Below, one piece after another: positions 1-6,626 of a stretch of DNA of 6,929 bases. Below the pieces are notes generated by a model. It searched no databases. It had not been told where the DNA came from and saw only the letters and a program-made list of their open reading frames with translations. Position numbers and translations under genes: made by a program. Positions within the stretch are counted from its first letter, which is position 1, and each line of letters opens with the position of its first letter. The stretch comes from an uncultured Bacteroidales bacterium (GTDB lineage: Bacteria; Bacteroidota; Bacteroidia; Bacteroidales; Muribaculaceae), in NCBI GenBank assembly GCA_947175585.1, contig CAMWNL010000087.1:1-6929 (forward strand). The letters are read 5' to 3'.

Positions 1-28
1 GAACAGCAGTGTAGTCCTATAAACTGAC

Positions 29-154
29 TTAAAGGCGAAGGCCGGTGACTGGCATGGTCAAGACCGGGTCGGAGGGAAGGTCTTTATCCGAACAAGCTGA
101 AATAATAATCGCCAGGATGATTGCGAAATATGATAAGTTTAAATTCAGTTTCAT
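29..154 (-). CDS. Very short or truncated lipoprotein, third gene after susC-susD
   Basis: This 41-residue frame starts with ATG 11 bases after the susD stop. It encodes a clear lipoprotein signal peptide: K2, a hydrophobic run at about 9-18, and a lipobox ending I-S-A-C with the lipidated cysteine at C21. The next residues, S-D-K-D, are acidic, as in surface-exported Bacteroidota lipoproteins. The frame then ends at TAA (29-31), and a second in-frame stop, TAG, follows at 17-19. The mature peptide would have only 21 residues. In Sus-like loci the gene after susD usually encodes a much longer surface glycan-binding lipoprotein or an enzyme, so this may be the intact start of such a gene broken by a frameshift or nonsense change. 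Both other minus-strand frames stay open from about base 57 to the window edge, so a frameshift is possible but unproven. The signal peptide is convincing; whether the gene is whole is not. Confidence 0.5.
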   Translation of the reverse strand: MKLNLNLSYFAIILAIIISACSDKDLPSDPVLTMPVTGLRL

Positions 155-165
155 AGATTTCTGGT

Positions 166-1626
166 TTAACGGTTATATCCGGGATTTTGAGTGACACCAA
201 GCATAATTGCGAGCTGGTCATTGGGTTTTGGCAGGAGATAATTGTTGTCAGTGACTACGGAGGATGGATAATAATTACGGATTACATCGGCGACCATGTG
301 ACGGCGGCACAGATCAAACCAACGATTGCACTCGAATGCCAACTCCCAGTTGCGCTCGTCAAGGACAGCCTTATCGAATGCCTGCTGAGATAAAGACTGG
401 AGCGCATCAAGGCCAGCGCGCTGACGGACTTCGTTGATAGCAGCATAGGCTTTAGAAGATGGCGAACCTTCTGCAAGGTTTGCAGCTTCGGCATATATAA
501 GAAGGATATCAGCGTAGCGCAATATACTGTAAAATCCGTCGGCGAGATTTGCGACGCTTGAGCCGTAATATCCGCCTGACTTGGGACCACCGTCACGCAG
601 TTTACCGACATAGGGTTCGGGGATGTCAGCCTCGCGCCATGAAGAGCCGTCGTTGAAAGTCAGATAAAATGTGCCATCGAGACGGGAACCTCCGGGGAAA
701 GAGTCGAGAAAGCGAGAGTCACTTGTCCAGTCAGCCCATCCGCCTTCAACAGTGGGACGGACAGCTCGATTTATATAGCCACCGCTACCGTTATCACTGC
801 TGGCGTAAAGAGTGAAGATGAACTCGCCGTTGGAATAACGATTGTCAAATAACCACAGGTTAAGGAACTGAGGCTGGAGTGAGTAACGGTGAGACTCAAT
901 CACCTCGTCAGCCTTGTCACGCGCTGAGGCGTAAAGATCAGAACGGTTGAGGGGGAAGCCTGCCATTGTCAAGTAGACCTTAGCAAGAAGAGCTGAAGCG
1001 GCAATTGATGACGGCTTTGAGGGATTGGAGACTTCGCCGGGAAGAAGTTTTTCAGCCATGATGAGATCTGCAACGATGAAATCGTAGATGTCATCGACTG
1101 ACGACTGCGGTTCCTGAGTCGCGTTAGACTGGTTGTCCTCTGTTAAAATGGGGATTTCACCAAACCATCTTACCATGTTAAAATAAGACAGGGCACGGAG
1201 AAAACGGGCTTCTCCGGCTATGGGGGATAGAAGTTCAGGGTCAATCTTAGTGTTCTGTGCAACAAGGGCAATCAGGGTATTGCATGCGCTGATTGATGCA
1301 TAGGAATTATTCCAGAGGACATCGGTCACTTCATCAGGGTTGCTAACGGTAGTTATGTCGGCAATCTCGAAGCCACGCCAACGGGCGACTGAATTGACAT
1401 TGACGTCCTCAGCACCGGCTGAAGCCACATAGGGAGCGTCAGAGCCAAAGATGGCGTAAAGAGGAGTGTATGCACCAGCCACGAAACTATTGAAGTCAGT
1501 TATGGTGTTGAAAAACTTGTCGGTAGTTGGCTGACCCGTAAGGTCTTCATCAAGGGCTCCGCAAGAATGGAAAAACGGGGCTGAGAGTATAGCCAGAAGA
1601 AGTATTTTTGACTTAAATAAATTCAT
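166..1626 (-). CDS. SusD/RagB-family surface nutrient-binding lipoprotein
   Basis: This 486-residue lipoprotein is predicted to be anchored on the outer leaflet of the outer membrane, acting as the ligand-binding lid of a SusC-SusD importer. The signal peptide has K5 and K7, a hydrophobic core at about 8-19, and a lipobox F-H-S-C with C22 as the lipidated residue, followed by an acidic stretch (D26, E27, D28). The N-terminal SusD-like region spans about 24-220 and includes the typical helix G-E-A-R-F-L-R-A-L-S-Y-F near 138-149, leading to R-W-F-G-E-I-P. The C-terminal RagB/SusD region is marked by R-Y-A-D-I-L-L-I-Y-A-E-A near 370-381, E-L-A-F-E-C-N-R-W-F-D-L near 428-439, and the family ending N-Y-L-L-P-K-P ... 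Q-N-P-G-Y. The length is normal for the family. The gene starts 15 bases after the susC stop, so the two are surely co-transcribed. The substrate cannot be read from the sequence. The best guess is a glycan, but peptide-importing RagB-type homologues exist. Confidence 0.96.
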   Translation of the reverse strand: MNLFKSKILLLAILSAPFFHSCGALDEDLTGQPTTDKFFNTITDFNSFVAGAYTPLYAIFGSDAPYVASAGAEDVNVNSVARWRGFEIADITTVSNPDEVTDVLWNNSYASISACNTLIALVAQNTKIDPELLSPIAGEARFLRALSYFNMVRWFGEIPILTEDNQSNATQEPQSSVDDIYDFIVADLIMAEKLLPGEVSNPSKPSSIAASALLAKVYLTMAGFPLNRSDLYASARDKADEVIESHRYSLQPQFLNLWLFDNRYSNGEFIFTLYASSDNGSGGYINRAVRPTVEGGWADWTSDSRFLDSFPGGSRLDGTFYLTFNDGSSWREADIPEPYVGKLRDGGPKSGGYYGSSVANLADGFYSILRYADILLIYAEAANLAEGSPSSKAYAAINEVRQRAGLDALQSLSQQAFDKAVLDERNWELAFECNRWFDLCRRHMVADVIRNYYPSSVVTDNNYLLPKPNDQLAIMLGVTQNPGYNR

Positions 1627-1641
1627 ATATCAAGACGTTTT

Positions 1642-4600
1642 TTAGAATGTTAAATCGAGGCCGACAGACCAGCTTTTAGCAGAAGGGTAAATGCCACGGT
1701 CGATACCAGCGCCGTAGGCATCCATACCCATAGAAGCCTCGGGATCATAACCAGAGTAGTTTGTGATGGTGAAAAGGTTTGTAGCGCTGATCGATAGTCT
1801 CACCTGAGAGAATCGAATCTTATGAAGAACCGATGCCGGGAGAGAGTAGCCGAGGGTGAGATTTTTAAGGCGGAAGTAACTGCCGTCCTCTACCCAGCGA
1901 GAAGAGTTGACATACTCCGTTGCTGTAAACGACGGGATGTCGGTCTGGCGCTCCGGAGTCCACCGGTCTGCCATTACCGGACTTGTCGGGAAAGCACCGC
2001 CGCCAGTGTAGTTTTCGCGTCGAACACGGTTCTGGTTGTAAACATCGTTGCCGTAGACACCTTGAAAGAAGATGTTAAGGTCGAAATCGCGATAGTGTAA
2101 AGTGTTGTTTATGCCGTAAGTGAATTTCGGCTGCGCGTTACCGATGATGCCAATGTCGTTTTTGTCGATAATGCCGTCACGGTTTATGTCAACATACTTG
2201 GCATCTCCTGGTTTGGCTCCATAGACAGCGGCGATCGAACGCTCTTCGGTCTTCCATACGCCGGCAAACTGATAACCGAGAAAAGTGCCCATCGGCTGTC
2301 CGACCATCTGGACATAGCTGCCGACGAGACCAGGCATGTCAACGTTGCCGGAATTAATCAATGTGTTGCTAAGACCGTCGAGGGCAAGAATCTTATTGCG
2401 GTTGAAGTTGATAGAATAGTTGATATTCCAGAAGAAGTCACCGAGATTGACCGGAGTGCCGCCGAGAGCAAATTCCCATCCGCGGTTTTGAACAGAACCA
2501 ACGTTTGTAAGGACTGATTCAACACCCAATGCGGAGGGGACAGTGCGCCACATCAACAGATCTTTTGTCTTTTTGGCATAATATTCGGCGGTAAAAGTAA
2601 TGCGGTTGTTGAGTAAACTCAGATCAATGCCAACGTTAAACTCAGTGGTGCGCTCCCACTTCAGATTGTTATTGCTGAGCTGAGAAATCGACAGGGTAGG
2701 GTTGCCTTCGGCATCTGTGCCGGGGAAAAATTTCATGTGAGACGAATATGCCGGTACGGCGGCATTACCGACAGTGCCGTAACTGAGGCGAAGCTTTAAT
2801 TCGTTGATTTTTGGACGAAGAGACTCCATGAAATTTTCACGGGCGATATTCCAACCACCTGAGACAGCCCAGAAACCGTCCCATTTGTTACCAGGCGCGA
2901 GCTGGCTCGCACCGTCGTAGCGGAACGAAGCGCTAAGCATATATCGGTTATCATAAACGTAGTTTGCCCGAATCATGCCAGACATCATTTTAGTGGCCGT
3001 GGATTCCAACCAGGGTTTCTGGATGATGGTGCCGAAATGGACACCCTGATACCCCATGCCGACCGGAATGCCTTTAGCAGAGGCGGATGTGCTGTTATAT
3101 TTGTCGGCAATATACTCGAAAACCCCGGTAGCTCCAACATGGTGGCTGCCGAAATCCTTATCGAAGCTGAGGATGCTTGTGCTCTGGAGAGCCATGTAGT
3201 TACTCTGGGTCTTGCTGCCGGCTATGTCTTCATCTGGCCCTTGATTGTAGACCTGATTATCAAACCATCCTGACATGACACTGTTGGAGCGGTAAGCTAA
3301 CATCGAAGATAGTTTGAGCCAAGACGTGAAACTGTACTCGGCCTGAAGGGCAATATTGAAGGTCGCGCGATTCTTGTCAGACACGATTTCACGCGCAAGG
3401 CCGACCGGATTGAAATCAGATACGGGCCCAATGCCACCGCCCGGGAGACTGTAAAGTCCTTCAGAAGTAAAGACGGGTTTAGTCGGAGACCATTTCAGCG
3501 CCGAAGTCAGCGCTCCCTCGGTGTCGCCGCTGTGGTCGAGGCTGTAAGAGGCAAATGTGTTGAGAGAAATGGTTAAACCGGGCATAGCCTCGGCTTTCAT
3601 ATTAGCACGGAGAGAGTACTCGTTGAAATCGGAGTTAATGATTACACCCTCGTTGCGGTTGATACCGCCGGCGATGTAATATGAAACATTTTTCTTTGCA
3701 CCGCTGATGCCGATGTTATGAACCTGAGTAAAGGCATTGCGAAATATCTTCTTCTGCCAGTCGACACCCTGGCCGAGATATGGTATGTCAGACGGGTTAA
3801 AAAGGAGATTGAGACCGTTTTCGTAGTGAGCGTCGTTCATAAGGGAAGCGTAGTCAGATGCACCAAGAGCCGGAAGCATCTTACCGACTTTTGAGAATTT
3901 AAGATAGCCGTTGTAAGTGACCTGGGCCCGTTCGTTGCGCCCCTCTTTAGTTGTCACTATTATCACGCCATTAGCTCCGCGCGAACCATAGATAGACAGG
4001 GCTGCCGCATCTTTGAGCACCTCCATAGACTCAATCTGGTTAGGGTTGAGACTGCCGAGCGAGGCATCCTGCACGCCGTCGATAATGACGAGGGGATCGT
4101 TGCCGTAAGTTAGTGAATTTGAACCACGGATACGAATAGACACTGAACCGGAAGGGTCACCGCTGGTGTTCTGAACGACAACGCCGGCGACGCGCCCCTG
4201 CAGAGCCTCGGCTGTACTGGATAAAGGAGACATCTGAAGTTCGGAAGCCTTGACAGATGAGACTGATCCGGTGATGTCGCTCTTGCGCTGGGTGCCATAG
4301 CCGACGACTATAACTTCGTCAAGAAGAGCTTTGTCCTCGTCAAGTCTAACTGTCAGATGATCAGAAGACCTGACTCTGACAAAGGTTGTGTTATAGCCTA
4401 CTGACGAAACGACAATGTCTTTGCCAACGGGTATATTTATTTCAAAGTTTCCGTCGATGTCGGTTACAACGCCGGTATTTGAACCGGCAACAGTGACGGA
4501 CGCTCCAATGAGCGGCTCGCCCGACAAGGCATCAGTAACCGAGCCTGAAATTTTGCGAGAGTCAGCTGACTGACCAGACGTTTTTTCTGAAGAGCGGACC

Positions 4601-4890
4601 GGAAAGAGGTAGATATTGGAGCCCTTGATTTTAAAAGAGACGCCCTGATCTTTGAATAAACTTTCAAGCACGGTCTCGACAGGGAGGCTATCAGCATCGA
4701 CAGTGACATGACGCGTGGGATCAATGACCTGGTCGGAATAATTGAAATTGTAGCCGGTCAGGGAAGATATTTCTATCAAGATCTTATCAAGCGACGCTGA
4801 GGTGTGGAGAGTCACCTTGTCTGCCGCCGATGAGGCTATGACCGATAGAAAGGCGAAACAGCATAATAAAAAAATCCTAATGGTTTTCAT
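1642..4890 (-). CDS. SusC/RagA-family TonB-dependent outer-membrane receptor with N-terminal STN signalling domain
   Basis: This 1082-residue beta-barrel importer is energised by TonB and forms the pore under the SusD lid. Domains in order: a signal peptide at about 1-22 or 1-23 (S-S-A-A-D cleavage region); an STN (secretin/TonB short N-terminal) domain at about 28-97; a CarboxypepD_reg-like beta-sandwich at about 113-184 (I-S-G-S-V-T-D ... G-E-P-L-I-G-A-S-V); the TonB-box-like D-E-V-I-V-V-G-Y-G-T at 191-200; a plug at about 204-315 ending with Y-G-S-R-G-A-N-G-V-I-I-V-T-T-K; then the barrel to a terminal phenylalanine, the usual BAM recognition end. N-V-G-S-V-Q-N-R-G-W-E-F near 796-807 and the acidic loop D-I-N-R-D-G-I-I-D at 901-909 are typical of the family. 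The STN domain is present only in SusC proteins that signal to a FecR anti-sigma factor, which matches the sigma and fecR genes directly upstream. No frameshift is seen. Ligand unknown. Confidence 0.97.
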   Translation of the reverse strand: MKTIRIFLLCCFAFLSVIASSAADKVTLHTSASLDKILIEISSLTGYNFNYSDQVIDPTRHVTVDADSLPVETVLESLFKDQGVSFKIKGSNIYLFPVRSSEKTSGQSADSRKISGSVTDALSGEPLIGASVTVAGSNTGVVTDIDGNFEINIPVGKDIVVSSVGYNTTFVRVRSSDHLTVRLDEDKALLDEVIVVGYGTQRKSDITGSVSSVKASELQMSPLSSTAEALQGRVAGVVVQNTSGDPSGSVSIRIRGSNSLTYGNDPLVIIDGVQDASLGSLNPNQIESMEVLKDAAALSIYGSRGANGVIIVTTKEGRNERAQVTYNGYLKFSKVGKMLPALGASDYASLMNDAHYENGLNLLFNPSDIPYLGQGVDWQKKIFRNAFTQVHNIGISGAKKNVSYYIAGGINRNEGVIINSDFNEYSLRANMKAEAMPGLTISLNTFASYSLDHSGDTEGALTSALKWSPTKPVFTSEGLYSLPGGGIGPVSDFNPVGLAREIVSDKNRATFNIALQAEYSFTSWLKLSSMLAYRSNSVMSGWFDNQVYNQGPDEDIAGSKTQSNYMALQSTSILSFDKDFGSHHVGATGVFEYIADKYNSTSASAKGIPVGMGYQGVHFGTIIQKPWLESTATKMMSGMIRANYVYDNRYMLSASFRYDGASQLAPGNKWDGFWAVSGGWNIARENFMESLRPKINELKLRLSYGTVGNAAVPAYSSHMKFFPGTDAEGNPTLSISQLSNNNLKWERTTEFNVGIDLSLLNNRITFTAEYYAKKTKDLLMWRTVPSALGVESVLTNVGSVQNRGWEFALGGTPVNLGDFFWNINYSINFNRNKILALDGLSNTLINSGNVDMPGLVGSYVQMVGQPMGTFLGYQFAGVWKTEERSIAAVYGAKPGDAKYVDINRDGIIDKNDIGIIGNAQPKFTYGINNTLHYRDFDLNIFFQGVYGNDVYNQNRVRRENYTGGGAFPTSPVMADRWTPERQTDIPSFTATEYVNSSRWVEDGSYFRLKNLTLGYSLPASVLHKIRFSQVRLSISATNLFTITNYSGYDPEASMGMDAYGAGIDRGIYPSAKSWSVGLDLTF

Positions 4891-4954
4891 GAAGGGTTGT
4901 AAACAGGTTTATTATTGGTTTGATTATAAATTTATTAAATTAATAATGGACTAA
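4891..4954 (-). promoter_or_regulatory. AT-rich fecR-susC spacer with perfect dyad; possible susC promoter or operator
   Basis: This 64-base gap is the largest inside the sigma-fecR-susC-susD group and is far richer in A and T than the genes around it. It contains a perfect inverted repeat with 7-base arms and a single central base (4932-4946, TTATTAA-A-TTAATAA on the plus strand). An overlapping octamer at 4927-4934, read on the minus strand as TAAATTTA, matches five of the six fixed bases of the Bacteroidota -7 element TAnnTTTG. No TTTG -33 element is found at the expected distance upstream, which argues against a housekeeping promoter but leaves room for one read by the ECF sigma factor. 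A separate susC promoter here would let the receptor genes be induced independently of sigma-fecR. Dyads arise easily in AT-only sequence, so confidence is low. Confidence 0.3.
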
Positions 4955-5938
4955 TCAGCGAGAAGTGTAGACCTCGATGGATTCACCGTTATGAATGAAG
5001 CGGACAAACGAGATTGCTGATATGTCGTCGAGCAGAGAATCAAGTGGCACTAAGGCAGAAGTGAATGTAAAACTATGGGAGAAAACATCGTTATCACGTA
5101 TGTCGAACTCGACATCGTAGATGCGGTTGATGGTGCTAAGAACTTCACGCATAGGAGTCCGGTCGAATGCAATAATATTGTCTTTCCAGAGCGACGATCT
5201 TGAGGCAGAGATACCGGTCGCCGATACGTCTCCCTCGTTAGTAAAATTGTTGTAAACCACCTTTTGAGAGGGCTTTAAATGAAACTCTTTGTCCCGGCAA
5301 CAAAGGCTCAGACTGCCGTCATCGAGAGTCACGACGGTCAGGCTATCTCCATCGAAACTGCGAGCGTTGAACGCTGTGCCCGTCACCTTTATCTCAGAAT
5401 GTCCCAGGTTTACGATAAATGGAGCGGAGGTATTAGGTTTAACGTTGAAATATGCCTCACCATTGAGGTCAACCCGGCGCTGATTATTAGCGAAACATAG
5501 GGGATAGCGCAGGGTCGACCCGGAGTTGACAATGACGTGAGTGCCATCCTGAAATAGGACATGGACCGGTCTTTCGCCCTTATGGACAACTATTTCATTG
5601 TACTCGTCACTAAGGTGAAGTCTGAATGGACTAAAATCAGAGGTGCAAACCCATCCGACGGCGAACATTACAGCGAGGGAGGCGGCATAGGCGAAGCGAC
5701 GAAGCCATGCAGCGCGCCGGATGCGCGCTTTTATACGTCGGAGGACCCGGTCGCGGCTGATAGAGTTCAGACCGTCGATATCTTCGGTTTCGAGACGGTT
5801 GAAGACGATATCCATCTGACGAGAGATGGCCCGACTGCCTTTTTCGCTGTCAAGAGCGCTGATGACTGCCTCATAATCTTTGTCGTCAAGACTGCCGGTG
5901 AGTAACTTCTGAAGATCATTGTCGCTGATGTCTGCCAT
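4955..5938 (-). CDS. FecR-family anti-sigma factor with single membrane span and DUF4974-type C-terminus
   Basis: This 327-residue regulator sits in the inner membrane, holds the ECF sigma factor in the cytoplasm and senses the receptor in the periplasm. Order of parts: a cytoplasmic sigma-binding segment of about 78 residues (starting M-A-D-I-S-D-N-D-L-Q-K-L-L-T-G); basic residues (R71, R74, R75, R80, R81) just before a membrane span at about 82-99; a periplasmic FecR domain at about 113-208 (V-V-H-K-G-E-R-P near 117-124, then V-L-F-Q-D-G-T-H-V near 127-135, and A-Y-F-N-V near 162-166); and a C-terminal STN-like domain (DUF4974) at about 256-325 with F-D-R-T-P-M-R-E-V-L. Length and order are normal for Bacteroidota FecR proteins. 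The ATG lies 7 bases past the last base of the sigma stop (6 between), so the pair is co-transcribed and probably translated in step. Partners inferred from position: the sigma factor upstream and the STN domain of the SusC protein downstream. Confidence 0.95.
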   Translation of the reverse strand: MADISDNDLQKLLTGSLDDKDYEAVISALDSEKGSRAISRQMDIVFNRLETEDIDGLNSISRDRVLRRIKARIRRAAWLRRFAYAASLAVMFAVGWVCTSDFSPFRLHLSDEYNEIVVHKGERPVHVLFQDGTHVIVNSGSTLRYPLCFANNQRRVDLNGEAYFNVKPNTSAPFIVNLGHSEIKVTGTAFNARSFDGDSLTVVTLDDGSLSLCCRDKEFHLKPSQKVVYNNFTNEGDVSATGISASRSSLWKDNIIAFDRTPMREVLSTINRIYDVEFDIRDNDVFSHSFTFTSALVPLDSLLDDISAISFVRFIHNGESIEVYTSR

Positions 5939-5944
5939 AATCGG

Positions 5945-6541
5945 TTAAAACATTTCTATGATGGTGAGCAAAAAGAGAGAGAAGAGATTTTTTATGTTAT
6001 CGCGCAGAACTTTGACGCTCTGGAGATAATAGGTGCGAACTGTGTTCTCGGGCATTGAAAGGCGGTCAGCGATTTCTTTGTTGGTCAATCCCTGACGACG
6101 CAGGTCGATAATCATGCGCTTTTTTTCGTGGCTAATGTCGTTGATGGCGAGCCTGAGGATGCGGTCGAGTTCGTCGCGCTCGTAAAGTTCTTCGGGCGAA
6201 GGAATCAGATTGCCTGTCTCACGGCTGACAGTGTCGTTATAGCCCCGGCGGAGTCTATTAGAGCGGAGGATATTGAGAACACGGTTTTTTGCTGCAGTGT
6301 AGAGATAGTTTTTAACACTCGAGCTAATAGTGATCTTGTGCCGATGTTCCCATAGCGACATGAAAATGGACTGTAGTGTGTCGCGAGTGAGTTCGTGGTC
6401 TTTTACATAAAAAAGAATGAAGAGATAGAGCACTGAGGAGTATCTGTCGTAGAGGATGGTGAACGCAACGCGGTCGTCCTGCTGCAGGAGGCTGAACAGG
6501 CTTTGGTCGTCGAGTGAGCTGTATATGTCGTTGCGGTTCAA
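5945..6541 (-). CDS. ECF-type RNA polymerase sigma-70 factor, Bacteroidota FecI-like, TTG start
   Basis: This 198-residue alternative sigma factor directs RNA polymerase to the promoters of its own regulon, here inferred to include the susC-susD genes. Region 2 lies at about 26-92 (A-F-T-I-L-Y-D-R-Y, then I-F-M-S-L-W-E-H-R, then Y-L-Y-T-A-A-K-N-R-V-L-N). Region 4, a helix-turn-helix, lies at about 126-180 (L-T-N-K-E-I-A-D-R-L-S-M-P-E-N-T-V-R-T). A short linker separates them and there are no extra domains. The frame has no ATG near its beginning: the first internal methionine is residue 61, inside region 2. The start chosen is TTG at 6539-6541, which gives the usual short leader before region 2. 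Upstream the frame is open for about 13 more codons to a CTG without any better start. The protein ends in a hydrophobic tail, F-S-L-F-L-L-T-I-I-E-M-F. fecR follows after 6 bases. Family certain, exact start less so. Confidence 0.93.
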   Translation of the reverse strand: MNRNDIYSSLDDQSLFSLLQQDDRVAFTILYDRYSSVLYLFILFYVKDHELTRDTLQSIFMSLWEHRHKITISSSVKNYLYTAAKNRVLNILRSNRLRRGYNDTVSRETGNLIPSPEELYERDELDRILRLAINDISHEKKRMIIDLRRQGLTNKEIADRLSMPENTVRTYYLQSVKVLRDNIKNLFSLFLLTIIEMF

Positions 6542-6542
6542 C

Positions 6543-6581
6543 TCAGTGGAGGAAGGCGGTAAATATGAGGGTGACGCCCAT
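6543..6581 (-). CDS. Possible 12-residue leader peptide ahead of the sigma gene
   Basis: A small open frame begins at ATG (6579-6581), encodes M-G-V-T-L-I-F-T-A-F-L-H and stops at TGA (6543-6545), one base before the TTG start of the sigma gene. The stop and the start form TGAGTTG. Such spacing would allow a terminating ribosome to restart at the weak TTG. Its first codons lie in the loop and downstream arm of the inverted repeat at 6566-6610, so translating it would disturb that structure. A frame this short can occur by chance and it has no recognisable ribosome binding site; the position is the only argument for it. Confidence 0.15.
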   Translation of the reverse strand: MGVTLIFTAFLH

Positions 6582-6615
6582 GAATAGACAGTCAGTGTGC
6601 ATCACCCTCAGGGTG
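6566..6615 (-). promoter_or_regulatory. Two overlapping, mutually exclusive inverted repeats ahead of the sigma gene; possible terminator or attenuator
   Basis: The arms 6566-6574 (TGAGGGTGA) and 6602-6610 (TCACCCTCA) are perfectly complementary over 9 bases around a 27-base loop. The right arm can instead pair through 6603-6607 (CACCC) with 6611-6615 (GGGTG) in a tight hairpin with a three-base loop. Both cannot form at once. Read on the minus strand, the long stem is followed by TATTTACC, only a weak U-run. It could be the end of the upstream gene's transcript, a partial terminator, or a control element for the sigma gene. The complementarity is directly visible; any function is inferred. 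Confidence 0.3.
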
Positions 6616-6626
6616 GAGTAGTATGA

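Noticed and set aside
1822..2100. 92-codon open frame on the plus strand, inside susC
   Set aside because: Lies opposite the conserved barrel C-terminus of SusC. The translation looks random and there is no promoter-like sequence ahead of it.
2164..2190. Dockerin or EF-hand calcium loop (D-I-N-R-D-G-I-I-D) in SusC, considered as a sign of a cellulosome-like module
   Set aside because: A D-x-N-x-D-G-x-x-D loop at this place is a regular feature of SusC barrels. There is one copy and no dockerin duplication; calcium binding by the loop remains possible.
4464..4724. 86-codon minus-strand open frame overlapping the STN and CarboxypepD_reg-like part of susC
   Set aside because: An out-of-frame shadow in the same strand as a continuous, domain-complete SusC. 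Its composition (rich in S, L, R) is typical of a shifted frame.
5561..5905. 114-codon open frame on the plus strand, inside fecR
   Set aside because: Antisense to a full, well-conserved FecR protein. The translation has no recognisable domain, signal or start context, as expected for a shadow frame in G+C-balanced coding sequence.
6542..6626. Canonical Bacteroidota promoter (TTTG and TAnnTTTG) for the sigma gene
   Set aside because: Neither element is present on the minus strand in this gap. A promoter could be unlike the consensus, or the gene may be read through from upstream.
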